Below, piece by piece: positions 50,193 through 61,959 of a stretch of 64,000 bases of DNA. Location of the stretch: positions 71,846 through 135,845 of the forward strand of contig NW_019775393.1 of NCBI RefSeq assembly GCF_001039355.2, read 5' to 3'. A program made the translations under genes and the position numbers. Under the pieces are notes generated by a model that saw nothing but the letters and a program-made list of their open reading frames with translations, searched no databases and had not been told where the DNA came from. Positions within the stretch are counted from its first letter, which is position 1. Every line of letters starts with the position of its first letter. The DNA is from Lingula anatina (lineage: Eukaryota > Brachiopoda > Lingulata > Lingulida > Lingulidae).

Positions 50193-50786
50193 ATTTAGCA
50201 TGTATATGTGATATAGGTATAATATACATGTAGTATTGTATTTATCGTGTGTGCTATGGGTTTCCTATGACCATAGGCTGCATAGGATATAGCCCTCTAA
50301 AGGTCGATAGTAACCCACATCTCAATTATTACCGTGGAAACAAATTCATCACTAAGTGAGGAAACATTTTCTATTCAAGTGCTTACCTTTTTACAGCGGG
50401 CGGTTTGGACTGGTGCAAAAACGTGCTTCCCATTCCAATCTAAACTTGGGCCTCGTTGTGGCATTCCCCCAAAGTCATTAGGCTGGAGCCAAAAGAGAAA
50501 ACAATCTGCCATTTGGATATTATAGCTGTATCACATATAGGAATACCCCACTACATGGGAACATACTATGTTATTCTTTACCGATAAAATATAAGAAATT
50601 ATTGTCATTAAATGGTTATATGGAAAAATGATTTAAATATGGTTTAATGTCTATATTGTATTAAATTGCAAGTAAAAATTTCTTGAACAGATTTATATTA
50701 ATCTCTGTCTGTTGTAATATATTTTTCACTAAACTGACTTTATGGCATTATTGACAGAGGCAAGATGCTGGTACCAGGCAAGAAAT

Positions 50787-50792
50787 ATTAAA
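50787..50792 (+). terminator. conserved ATTAAA of GT92 copy 2
   Basis: This is the equivalent of 47763-47768 in the duplicated unit. Confidence 0.4.
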
Positions 50793-51489
50793 GATTCATG
50801 TTAAACGAGAAGGCATGTCAAACCATTGCCATATAGTTTCAAATAGTATAAATACTACAGGCTTTCGTATCATTGTTTCTTTTTATTTTTCGTTTCATTA
50901 CAAATTGGAGGGAAGGATATGTATGGCCATAAATTTAGAGAGAGAGTGCAATTTAAACACCCTTTAGGCTGATCGACAATTTATTTAGGTTATTTTTAGC
51001 AAGTGGATTTTATTTCAGTTGTGTAAGAGGCTGGTAAAAATAATTTGTATGTGTTACAGGGAATCCACATAGCTGTGCCCAGGCTTATTATGTACCCTTT
51101 AAGTGGATAGAGAAGAAGTTGATTAAGCAATATTCATTATGGTCTAAAAATAAATCCTTTCTAAAGGTATTACACGTATTGCTGTTTTTCAATCGCGACC
51201 TTATTCTTTTAACAAGAGACAAAGAGACCCTCTGTGAGTCCATCATAGTCTGAAAAAAGTAAAGTAATATATGTATACCAATCACAGTGAGAATGCAAAA
51301 CCAGACAGATATCTAATATGCCTGGACAAGGTGCCAAAATCTGGTGTGTGTGATGACCAATTTCATAAATTATTATCATTTTTTTTGTTTGGGGGTGGCG
51401 ATCAGTGGCGACCATTCTACGATTCTTTTGCCTCCTATACTAGGCAGATGTTTGAGAGACACGTTCCAATATCTCTATAGCACGTCATG

Positions 51490-52254
51490 CCACCCCAACA
51501 ATGCTCAAGGGTTTTATCAAAAGGGAATGCACCAGATGTATGGGAAACAACACATCAAAAGAGGAATTTGAACCCCAGAGAAAACAATCTGATCAACTTC
51601 TATCCAGAAATGAGAAAGAGCAACTACAATCTCGAGAATTAAAGGCAAAGGAGAGAGACCCCCAACCAATGACAGAAACAAAGACAGATGGAGTCCAGAA
51701 AGTGGCAAACCACTGAAACTCCGAGAGCAAGAGAACCTAAACGCCCAGCACCTCTGAGATCACCGCGCACCTCCAGCAATCCCCACCATGAGGAGGTGAG
51801 GGAAACAAAGTGCATAGCCGTTTGCACAGAATGGATGGACCGCATAACCAAGCAGCTGGCGAGATGGGCACACAAAATCACAGCCAGGGTAGACTTTTCA
51901 GGGTACCCTAGCCATGAAGAACTCACAAAGAAACGCATAGATATCCAAGAGAAAACATCAATCAGCATCAGAGAGACAATTGATGTTTTTTCCTTAATGG
52001 TCATCATGGCAGCAGTGTCCAAAATAGGGGTTTCTTCAACTGTTATACAATGTAACATAATCCTAAACATTAGAATTACCATCAATTTTAATAATAAAAT
52101 AAAAAAATATCACGGATGTTCAGAAAATGTGACTAGCAAAGGTCTTCAAAGTCACACCTTGAAAATGCCAATAGGTAAAAAAATATTTAATTTTCACAAA
52201 ACCTGTATAACTTCCAGAAAAATCAACCAATTTGACCATGTATCTTTCCTGTAA
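51490..52254 (+). other. overlapping unidentified frames, possible decayed mobile ORF
   Basis: Frame 51501-51716 is charged (KEEFEPQRKQSDQLLSRNEK). It overlaps frame 51688-52254, which reads RPAPLRSPRTSSNPHHEE and then CTEWMDRITKQLARWAHKIT. A single frameshift near 51710 would join them. The region begins where homology between the 3' flanks of copies 2 and 3 stops (about 51380), so it is an insertion relative to copy 3. I do not recognise the protein. Confidence 0.3.
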
Positions 52255-53480
52255 GTTTGAGAAGAATAAGTAAGTGACATGGTTTTCCTTTAATGGTCAC
52301 TGTGGAGGCAATGCCCAAAATAGGGTTTTCTTCAATTTGAAGGCAATATTCCATAATGCTCAAGAGCATAATGACTATCAATTTTTAATAATAAAATAAA
52401 ATAAAAGTACTATGGATATTCAGGAAATGTGACTATCAAAAGTCTTCAAGTCCATGAAAGTTCAGTCACATCTTAAAATGCAGAATGTAAATAAGAGATA
52501 ACTGTACTGAGAGGAGTTTATTTCCAATTTTCAATGTCCAATTTGTCCCATTCTGAGATTCTGAACATAGTGAATTACTGAATCTGACAAATTGCAATGA
52601 TATGAGTTTATTTCCATTTAAGACACTTTATTACACTCTATGTAATCAACTAACAATATTGTTAATATTAAGAAAATGTCAAAAGAACACTTTCACGTAT
52701 CTAATTAATTCAATAACGAGACTATTAACGTGCCTTGGGCGTATTCCCACAGCTTTAAGATCGATCTATCCCCGCGTTGAGTCTCACTAGGTTACTGTCA
52801 GATAATCCGGCTTAAATGTCCGTCCCGCCCACTACAAGCTGTAAGGGGGTAAGTAAGTTTCGTGCCCGCTCGGCTGACAGCTATTTAGCGTGAACCCCCA
52901 GGGAGTTAGGTCGATCTAAAGTAGATTGATCTAATCTCTGGGAATGGGGTCTAAGAATTAACTCTGAAGAAGAACCACTTATATACAAAAAAGGCATAAC
53001 TTCATCAAAACTTTGAACTTGATCTGTATATTAGTCAGACTGATTACTCCTGTAAGTTGACAAACAATATGCTGATCGGTTTTCCTTGAAATGTGTTTTC
53101 AGTGTTGCATTTACGCTGAAAAAAAAGCGCAAAAAATAGCATAAGTAAAAAATGGCCCAATCATGCTGATTTTCAAACTTGACCTACATATAATGAATAT
53201 TCATCTGTTCTGTAAGTTTCAAGCCAAAAAGTAAAACGGTTTTCCACTTATCGTTTTATCGGTTTGACATAGATGCTGAAAAAAGTGAAAAAAAAAACCC
53301 ATAACTTTGGAAATATGGCTCGATCACGCTGATTTTCGAACTTGGCCTGCGTATTATGAATATTCACCAGTTCTGTAAGTTTCAAGGCAAAAGGTAAAAC
53401 GGTTTTTCGCTTATGGTTTTATCGGTGAAAGTGCACAGCGAAGACGGCGACAACAGACGCGGGTGACGGTTATATGTACA
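52255..53480. repeat. diverged interspersed repeat, tandem sub-units
   Basis: Sub-units with CTGTAAGTTTCAAG, GTAAAACGGTTTT and TCACGCTGATTTTCGAACTT recur at about 53160-53280 and 53320-53430. An older version is near 52985-53110. No ORF is present. Confidence 0.6.
52743..52951. mobile_element. MITE-like inverted repeat, ATTCCCA family
   Basis: The left end, ATTCCCACAGCTTTAAGATC, pairs imperfectly with the right end GATCTAATCTCTGGGAAT. It resembles 12430-12510 and 54937-55153 and carries no ORF. Confidence 0.5.
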
Positions 53481-54153
53481 GACACATCTGTATCTGTACA
53501 TAAAAAGGCCTTTGTGGGGATACACACACACTCACGAAAGGCGTTTCCGAAATGTTCAAATCAATACAGCAACAAATAAAAACACCTTCTTGTCATATCT
53601 CAAGGGCGAGACACCCATCTCCTATCATGGACCTCTGACAGAAATTAAATACACCTATCTACATGTATTAAGATCATACCACCACCCAAGGGCAAAACGC
53701 TCAAAAGGGTGAAAAAAAAATAAAAAATAAAAAGAAACACGGAATACACTCCAGGCTCTGAACACTACACAAACATTCAACACCCAGCAATGATGACCCC
53801 TTCTCCCACTCCTATCACCAGGACTCTGCTGTATATGAAAGTCAATTTTGACCTCCCCTTTTTCCCGCCGGGTGGTACGTCTCTCGTGCGACCAGTATTT
53901 TTCAGTCAAACTCTACAGAGGGGAGACGCATCCTACCACACTACACCGAGGTGTGACGCCTCACACAACTGTTTTTTATCCATCCTTAATTTTTGACCGT
54001 CTTCCGACAGAATTTTCAATGTAAAATTGAAAATTCTGACCGTCTTCCAGAAGACCCAGAAGATAGCCCAATCTACCCCTATACCGAGGCGAGACGCCTC
54101 ACCCAACACATGCCACAAAAGTACAATGTACACGGCTTTATAGTCACCACATA
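53481..54153. other. non-genic, with GACCGTCTTCC repeat at 53985-54070
   Basis: The module at 53985-54070 has two GACCGTCTTCC boxes around a hairpin (AGAATTTTCA...TGAAAATTCT). It matches 15655-15790, so it is a dispersed short repeat. The rest shows no supported gene. Confidence 0.5.
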
Positions 54154-54676
54154 TTAGATCACAACGAGTTGAGCCAGGCTTTTACAAATCCTGGGGACTA
54201 AATATGGCGGTCGTACTTGAAAGAAAAACTGCCTAATCTTTTAATAGTCTCTCCGCCTCTCACATGCCNNNNNNNNNNNNNNNNNNNNNNNNNNNNNNNN
54301 NNNNNNNNNNNNNNNNNNNNNNNNNNNNNNNNNNNNNNNNNNNNNNNNNNNNNNNNNNNNNNNNNNNNNNNNNNNNNNNNNNNNNNNNNNNNNNNNNNNN
54401 NNNNNNNNNNNNNNNNNNNNNNNNNNNNNNNNNNNNNNNNNNNNNNNNNNNNNNNNNNNNNNNNNNNNNNNNNNNNCTCTCACACGCCTCCCCACACGTC
54501 GTCCCTGCGGGGGGACAGTCATTAAATCTCGGCTCCATTGGGACGACACATGGGGAGGCGTGTGAGAGGAGGAGAGACTATTAAAAGATTAGGCGGTTTT
54601 TCTTTCATGTACGTCCGCCATATTTAGTCCCCAGGATTTGTAAAGCCTGGCTCAACTCGTTGTGAATGCGATCTAA
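54154..54676. mobile_element. long-inverted-repeat element around an assembly gap
   Basis: Arms of about 115-120 bases, TTAGATCACAACGAGTTGAG on the left and its near complement ending GATCTAA on the right, flank the run of N at 54269-54476. The right arm continues through CTCCCCACACGTCGTCC and CATGGGGAGGCGTGTGAGAG, another hairpin. The structure is a foldback or DNA-transposon derivative. The palindrome probably explains why the assembly failed here. Confidence 0.7.
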
Positions 54677-54936
54677 GACTGACACGTCAAGTCACTTTGC
54701 TCCTTCCCTATCACATACGTGATCCAAGGGAATTGCAGTGCCTCACAGACGAACAAACTGCCTCAGACGTCCCATAAGCAATCACAAAGTTTTTAACGAG
54801 AGGCGCTGTCAAAACACACGTCCCCATGGGTCCAGCCTTGGATGATGTGCTGTACTATTTTGATATGAGGGATTTAAACCGAGGCATGAGGCTACCACCC
54901 CCAAAACACTTATCTAAGCACAGTGTTTCTGCTTAT
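54677..54936. other. short spacer, no gene seen
   Basis: Unique sequence lies between two inverted-repeat elements. Confidence 0.4.
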
Positions 54937-55153
54937 GACCCCATTCCCGTACCTAAATCAATCTAACAGGATCGATCCATCTCCGAGGGGTTTCTTGCTA
55001 AATTGCTTTCAGCTTGAGCTGCTTAGATGTCTGACACGCCTACTAAAACTGTCAAACGATAGTAATTGCCCCCTCGCTGAAAGCAATATAACGAGAAACC
55101 CATCGGAGATGGATCGATTCTGTTAGATCGATCTAGGTATGGGAATGGGGTCT
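54937..55153. mobile_element. 217-bp MITE, GACCCCATTCCC ends
   Basis: GACCCCATTCCCGTACCTAA and the 3' end TTAGATCGATCTAGGTATGG.. form imperfect inverted ends of about 27 bases, with further pairing of GATCGATCCATCTCCGA and TCGGAGATGGATCGAT. It is the best preserved member of the family also seen at 12430 and 52743. No clear target duplication was found. Confidence 0.65.
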
Positions 55154-56320
55154 TTGATGTGGTGTACTAGTACACGATTTTTTTTCATCTTTCTAGTATT
55201 TAACACGTGTGTGAGTGTGTTCGCGCGCCAGTCCGCTAGTGTAGTATTTAATTATCCTATTTTCCGTTCAATTTCATGCTTCACCAATGTTCTGCAAAGG
55301 TATGGGTCAAGCTATTTCTGACCAGTCACTTGGGTTACCCCTTTCTCACATGTGTAACGAACACTTCTATAATGGGCAAAACGCCATCCGAATTTCCACG
55401 ATTTGTGTCAGATTTACGTTAAGTCGCTAAAAAAATTCAAGGACACGTTATGACGAGTTTATTTGTTGGCACTCCAATGGACCATCATCTTATGTTAGGT
55501 GGATCCAATGCTGCACTATTGCTCGGTGCATATAAATGTTAATTACTAAAATTGCACACGTCCACTTGCCTTACATAATTACACGTAAGACCATAAAACG
55601 AGTCACGTGCACTAGCAAGCGACTCCATTTAAATTAATTTACAAGTCTGGGTAATTTACAAGTCTGGTCAGGTAAAAAAAAAAAAAACAGAGATAAAACC
55701 CTTATATATATACATGTACCTTTCCTTATGAATATGGGGAAAATAGCTCTAGAAACCGGGCTATTGAGGGCCTTCTATATTAAAATGTTTGATATCGATT
55801 CGAGTCTTTGGGTGTCAAGAGTCTTTCAATAAAAACGACATTAACCGGCATGGCGAACCGCATATTATTGGCGGGGTCCACCACTCTCATTTGTAGAGTT
55901 GCTTGGTTACCAGGGTGAGGGCGAATGGATTGAAGCGCTTGAAAACCTTAGCCATGGACGCAAGGAAGGCGGTGGGTCGTAGGAGAAGGTACAGGCGCGA
56001 CGAAGCGGGAACCATTTTCTGTCACCTGAAACGAGACACAAGGGAAAATGAACTTTCTTCCTTATAAAAAGCTTCATACTTAAACCTCACTTCATCTGTA
56101 TATGTAGTAAGCAAAAAGTGGGAACACTCAAATTGCACCCGTCCACTTGTCTTATACATGTATGATTACATGTAGGGCCATAAAACGAGTCAAGTGCACA
56201 AGCAAGCGACTCCATTGAAAATCACTTCACAAGTCTGGGGGTTTCTTCTGTGAACTAAGCACATAAACGAAGCGCTTCAGTAAAATATTTAAATCATGCT
56301 GGTGGCGTATAGCAATTCCC
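55154..56320. other. upstream flank of GT92 copy 3; GC-rich island at 55850-56030
   Basis: The left part (AACACGTGTGTGAGTGTG) is related to the microsatellite flank of copies 1 and 2. At 55850-56030 the minus strand is GC-rich and carries a small frame starting MVPASSRLYLLLRPTAFLAS after a TTTCAG, ending after LVTKQLYK. It may be a small gene or exon, or repeat DNA; I do not recognise it. Confidence 0.35.
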
Positions 56321-56329
56321 TTTATATAT
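56321..56329 (+). promoter_or_regulatory. TATA-like element of GT92 copy 3
   Basis: TTTATATAT lies 124 bases before the upstream ATG of copy 3, in the context GCGTATAGCAATTCCC. It is conserved with copies 1 and 2 although the rest of the flank has diverged. Confidence 0.5.
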
Positions 56330-56444
56330 CCTATAAATTTAGAATTGGCCTTTTTATGTTATAGTGTTGGCAGATTTTTCATATACGCTGGAGGCTGAAA
56401 AGAGAATTTCAGGACAGCAACTGGGCATATGAAATCACTAAGAC

Positions 56445-58263
56445 ATGGGTGAGCCATCCGTGCGAGAAAAGATGCCGTATTCAAAAAAGATACTAAAAGT
56501 ACTGGCGTTTTTGGTCTCATTGTGTGTACTTTTTCTTGTCTCTGCTTTGATATGGTCTGCAATGCAGTCAAAACCTGGCGAGTTTAGATACGTGGCAGTT
56601 AGAGGAAAAACAAAATCAAGCATGAATAGCAGTTCTCATGAGCATGAAGATAGCAAGAGAACAGTTCCTAGAAGAGGTGGGAGCAACAAAGCAAAAGGAT
56701 CATATAAAAGTGAAGAGATTTCGTTTTCAAAAATTTCAACAACCAAATGCTCCAATTTACCCGCGGTATCTCCAGATATACCGCTAACCGAGCAGTGGAT
56801 GCCTGTCATTCTCCCTTCAAACGATTCGCTGGATTATGTTTTCTCAGCATACCTGTATACCAGATATAACAAACGACAAGTGATTGTTACATCCATGACT
56901 TCTCAAAAACGCGTACCATTTGTTTGTCAGATTTGGGCCAGGTCTAAAGGGTCGGAAGACAAAGTAGAACACCGGATTACACCCTGCTCGGGAAGAGCAA
57001 TCATGTCTCCTGGGTTGTGAGTACATCTAACAATACTATATGATAACCTCAAAGCAAGCCTATCAAGATCATGTTGATATTAATTTAGATTAAAAGGAAG
57101 AATGTTGAATATTTAATCAATGGCAGTGTTGTTCAGGAGAGTTATTTTTATAACCCCCCCCCCCCCCCCACCACAATACCATAATCATATCCAGCATGTA
57201 TCCAATGTTGACAAAAAAATACTTTGGCCCATTGATTTGCAAGGTGTATGTTAATGTGAGTAAATGAAAATAATGATTTCACGCTTACGCCTTTTTCAAC
57301 GTAAACTATATCTTTTGCAGTTTCAAAGCCACTCTCCTTTTTTGCCCCATCAAGACTGACGAAGAGCCGTTTGCAGTTTCAATTGTACAGGCCAAAGACC
57401 CGTGTTCAGCCCCTCACAATGTTTTAAGAATCCAGGATGCTAGTTTTCCAGACGACCAGAACGTAACTGTTGCCGTATGCGTTAAGGCTCTTTACGGAAG
57501 TTATGGTGGCTATAATAGGACGGCAAGATTGGTTGAATTTATTGAAGTTTACAAAATGCTTGGTGCCAGCTTTTTCACTTTCTATTTTTTAAATCTAAAT
57601 TGTAACGTTACTTGTCCTATTTTGAAATATTACGAAAAAGAAAAACAACTTTCCATTATTCCGTGGCACGCACCGCCAAACCTGAGAACAAAATTGAAGT
57701 CATATTCCGATTACCAATTCAGGTGGGTCCAAGATGTTGGGCAAGCCATAGCCCAAACTGACTGTCTTTACAGAAGTATGGGGAAGCACACTCACATAGC
57801 CATGGTAGACATTGATGAATTTCTCATTCCTAGATCAAACATGACTTTCCAAAAACTATTCAGTGTGTTACCAAAACATCAAGGAGTGTATACATTTCGG
57901 AACAGGTTTTTTCAATTGCATTATAACCCCCAAAGGCTCTCTGCTGTTTTCAATGATTCAAGGATTCGAAAGTACCGACCAAAAACTATAATAGCTACTC
58001 GTGGAATGCGGCCATTAGATAAAAGACCAAAGTACGTGGTTTTTCGTAAAGGCGCATGGGGTGCTTTGACACACCGCGCAAAATTATATCGTGGTTACAA
58101 TGACTATGTCGTACCGGTAGAACTAGGTGCTATGCACCATTATCGAGGTTATAATGAAAGACAGGTTGGAGAATATGATCCATATATGTTATCATATAAA
58201 GAGGAAATACTACACAGGATGGATTCTGTATTCAATCGAACGAAAGCACAGGTAGTACACTGA
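56445..58263 (+). CDS. GT92 family glycosyltransferase, copy 3
   Basis: Exons 56445-57016 and 57321-58263 join in phase 2 to give 504 residues. This copy keeps the upstream start (MGEPSVREK before MPYSKK), apparently the ancestral one, since the other copies have it mutated. The anchor is VLAFLVSLCVLFLVSALIW. The stem has only one GSYKSEEISFSKIS unit. The catalytic region is intact: CVKALYGSYGG, VEFIEVYKMLGAS, PWHAPPN, DCLYRSMGKH, MVDIDEFLIPRSN, ELGAMHHY. It diverges from copies 1 and 2 across the segment after NRFFQ (LHYNPQRLSAVF), perhaps affecting acceptor choice. Many N-x-S/T sequons sit in the lumenal part. Confidence 0.92.
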
Positions 58264-61247
58264 CTGTAGCATATAGGATAGGATATAACACTCTAAAGGT
58301 CTATAGTAACCCACATTATTATCGTGGAAACAAATTCATCAATCAGTGAGGAAACGCTCTCTATTCAAGCGTTTTCTTTGGCCACAGACGGGGGTTTCAA
58401 TCTAAACTTGAGGCTCATTTTTGCATTCACCTACAGTCTTTAGGTTGGTGCCAAACGAGACAAGCATCTGTCATATGGATATTTTAGTTGTATCACACAT
58501 AGGAATACCCCACGTAAACGTAAAATTATTCTAAACCTATCAAATTACAGCCGTTTTTGATCATTGTATTATAATATGGAAAAAAATTGTTTGATATTAC
58601 TTTACATCTTTATTGTATTTAATTGCAAGTAAAAATGTTAAATGCTACATGTATTTATACTTATCAAACACATTTTCTCAGTTAATTTGTCATGATTGAC
58701 AGAGGCATGATGCTGGTACCACTTGAGAAATATTAAAGATTCATATTAAGCGAGAAGACTTGTCACACTATTACCAGACAGTTTCAAATAGTGTAAATAA
58801 TACAGGGTTTCGTATCATTGTTACCTTTCATTTTTCGTTTCAACACTAACTAGAGGGACGGACACGTAGCTATGGCCAGAATTTAAGTGAAGTTGCAATT
58901 TTAACACCTTTAAAGCTAATCGGTAATTAATTTGAGTTATTTCTTTGGCAAGTAAATTTTATTTCAGTTGTGCAAGCAGCTGGTAGACGTAATTTGTATG
59001 TGTTACAGGAAATTTTATTGCTGTACCCACGCTTGTAATGTATCCTTTAAGTGGATAGAAAAGAAGTTGCTTAAGCAATAGTCATTGTAGTGTAGAAAAT
59101 AATGGTTTCTTAAGGGGCTATTGCTGTTTCTCAGCCATGGCGTCAGGACCCCGTGTGTGATGACCAATTTCAACATTTTTTTATTTTATTTATTTCTTGT
59201 TTGTTTGTTTGAGTGCGTTTGGCCCATGCCTTCGTTTAGATTCTCCCTCATCAATATAGCATGATTCACGGCTGGGTGTCTTGGGACGTGTTAAAACTTT
59301 GAGATTACTGATGGGACGCACCAAGCTTTTCTGCTCGAATGGGACAATTTTCCACAAAATAGCATTGTTGCCCTGGTTGAATACATGCTGCACCGCTTAC
59401 AGAGCGATGTGGGACACACACTTTTGACGCGTTCTCTTTCACGAGCACATGCTGATACTAATTGTGAGTAAATTCAGAGGTGCCTTTTTCATTTAATGGA
59501 CATTTTTTTACCTTTTGTGGAAAATGCTGTGGTACATTAGACATGAAGGTCTTCATGCTCTTAATTTAAATAAATGGTATAACATATGGATATATTCACT
59601 GGTATGTTGTACTTACTTTACAGTTAATCTGGTTTAATATAGTATCTCGAATTAACAGCACTATTCAAGATGGTTTACAGTTAATACAGTTAAAGGTTAT
59701 CATTTTTAAATAAGCAAATGAAATTAGGGTGAAAGAATCTTTATGACCAATAGTGTATATCTTTTACCTTGCAAGATGCTTTCAAAGACACATTATCGAT
59801 GCCAGGATGACTGTTTGTTGCAGAGTCATCAATATCTTTAAATCTTCATGTAGACAAAGACCAATTTTCATTATGACAGAAACGAAACAATTTAGTAAGA
59901 AATTTAATTTTCATAAAAAAATATACATTTAAAGGAAGTTGACATGCCAATCCATTTCTACTAAACCCGACCAAATACCACAATATAGTTTCAAGTAGTA
60001 TAACTTAATTAAGAAATAACAAAGGGTATCGTTATATATTTTCCAAAAAATGATATACGAACAGACATTTTCTGTGTTCTGTCTGTGCTACATTTAAGTG
60101 GTTGAAGGGAGAGGACGAAAATGTAGATAAGGTAGTTGGGAAGTGACAATAAAGAATATAAAGGAACATTAAAGTTGTTTTGGTTTTTACCTCAGTAATA
60201 TAAAGTCAGTATCATCGCGACACATCGTGACAAAATCGTAGAGTGTACGGAGGCCGTAAATCATAGCGATTCGGTTTGATTTCGCTCGGCCACCGTCTAC
60301 CTCCGCTCAGACGCCGTGCGAAAAGTGATTTACGGGCAGTATACGAGCATCGTACGGACGTCTCAATGGCAAGTGTAATCTAAGCTTAAACAAGCGTAAA
60401 TACAAATAATCTACACATCAATCGTCTGAAGATTATTTTACTTTTTGTCCATTACCTCAGACGGCACGTTCCATGGTTTGTGACCGATACTGTATTGCGT
60501 CATTTTCAAATTAATGCTGACCGTTACGATGTGATGAAAATGTAGATAGGAGATTGTAGGACAAAAAACTAACAAGTCGAATCGAAATTAAACATTTAAA
60601 ACGAAACTACGCAAAGTACAAACCGCTAGCAAGGTAGTTGTTAAAACGTGTCTCTGCCTATAGAAAGGAACAATACCGGTGTAACGGGACAGAGAGTCCC
60701 CCTTGATAGAGTGTCCGCTTCCCATTCATTTGTACAGGTGAGCCTCGCCCTAGATTTCGACCCACTTAGCTAAGACTAACCCTAACAATTATAACTACAT
60801 GGAGGGCGGGCTTTTCTGTTACACGGACCCTCAGTTTCATTATACACCGGCAGATAAGTAACTGTGTAATTACGATCGGCTTACAGTAAGCGCCAATAAA
60901 GGGAACCAGAGGAGACAGGATTGTGTCGGAAGTGACGTCTATTGGTGTAAGTAAGACGTGAAGCTGAGTGGTCATTTTCAGCTGGAGGTGAACTGGAGTG
61001 AAGACGTGGGCTCAGTCCAAAAAAATGCAGTTTTTCCAATAACACTTCAGGCACAATCCTGTCTTCTAAGGTTCTCTTTATTTAATCCCCGCCGTGCATA
61101 AACAGGGTGAGAAGCTGCCTCCGATAGACAAGCAGAGATTTGTATATGCGCGCACATAGCACTGGCTTGATGCCTGTTTATTTGCATTGCAATTGTGTTT
61201 TGCCCTATAATTATCTCATCAGACTGTAAACGCATAATGCGCCAGAT
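58264..61247. other. 3' flank of copy 3 and spacer, no gene seen
   Basis: Homology to the 3' flank of copies 1 and 2 continues to about 59170, including the ATTAAA at 58732-58737. The rest is AT-rich apart from a GC-richer patch at 60235-60365. Short frames here look random. Confidence 0.5.
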
Positions 61248-61676
61248 AATGATCCATTAGTTGTTGCGTGACAAACGATGCGCAGGAAGCAGCACGTAAA
61301 TTTATTAAAGTTATTTTGCAGTATTGAGTCAACACTTTTAATATTTTATGAGAAATTGCTTTGAAAAATTTAAACTGCAGTACTTTTCGTAGCGCATGTT
61401 TTTCGTCTGAGCTGGAGGCTGAAAAAAGAAATCACTACAGAAATTGTGCATATGAAATAGACATGGGACAGCCATCCTTGCAAGAAAAGATGCCGTATTA
61501 AAAATGATACCAAAACTATTGACGTTTTTGGTCTCATTGTGTGCACTTTCTTTTGTCCCTGCTTTGATATGGTCTGCAATGCAGTCAAAACCAGGCGAGT
61601 TTAGATACGTGGCAGTTGAAAAAACAAAATCAAGCATGAATATCATTTCTCATGTATACACATTATTACGTTAGAA
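61248..61676 (+). repeat. short tandem duplication upstream of GT92 copy 4, unit 1
   Basis: AATGATCCATTAGTTGTTGC at 61248 recurs at 61677. The first unit carries a copy of the promoter-proximal region and part of exon 1; the second leads into copy 4. Confidence 0.8.
61463..61654 (+). pseudogene. truncated GT92 first exon
   Basis: ATG at 61463 aligns with the upstream start of copy 3 (MGQPSLQEKMPY) but meets TAA at 61499-61501. Downstream the anchor (ACTTTCTTTTGTCCCTGCTT) and the MQSKPGEFRYVAV segment are recognisable. Homology to exon 1 stops at about 61654 (TTTCTCATG), where the duplicated flank begins again. There is no exon 2, so it is non-functional. Confidence 0.88.
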
Positions 61677-61786
61677 AATGATCCATTAGTTGTTGCGTGA
61701 CAAACGATACACAGGAGGAAGCAGGTACATTTATTACTGTTCTTTTGTAATATTAAAACCGCACTGGTAGCGAATAGCCAATCTCT

Positions 61787-61795
61787 TTAAATATC
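61787..61795 (+). promoter_or_regulatory. TATA-like element of GT92 copy 4
   Basis: TTTAAATAT is at the place of TTTATATAT in the other copies, after GGTAGCGAATAGCCAATCTC and about 170 bases before the ATG. Confidence 0.4.
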
Positions 61796-61959
61796 CGAAA
61801 TCGTATGAGAATTTACCTTGAAAACTTTATACAGCAGTGTTGGCAGACAATTGTAGCGCATGTTTTTCGTCTACGCTGGAGGCTGAAAAGAAAATTAAGG
61901 GGCAGAAATTAGGCATGTGAAATCAGTTAGACTTGGGAGAGCCATCCTTGCAAGAAAAG

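Larger units (their letters stand above)
47957..50980 (+). repeat. 3.04-kb tandem duplication, unit 2 (GT92 copy 2)
   Basis: This is the second copy of the unit at 44912-47956. It begins with an ambiguous base (n at 47957) and a GT tract and ends at TGATCGACAAT. The junction between the units falls in a GT microsatellite. Confidence 0.92.
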
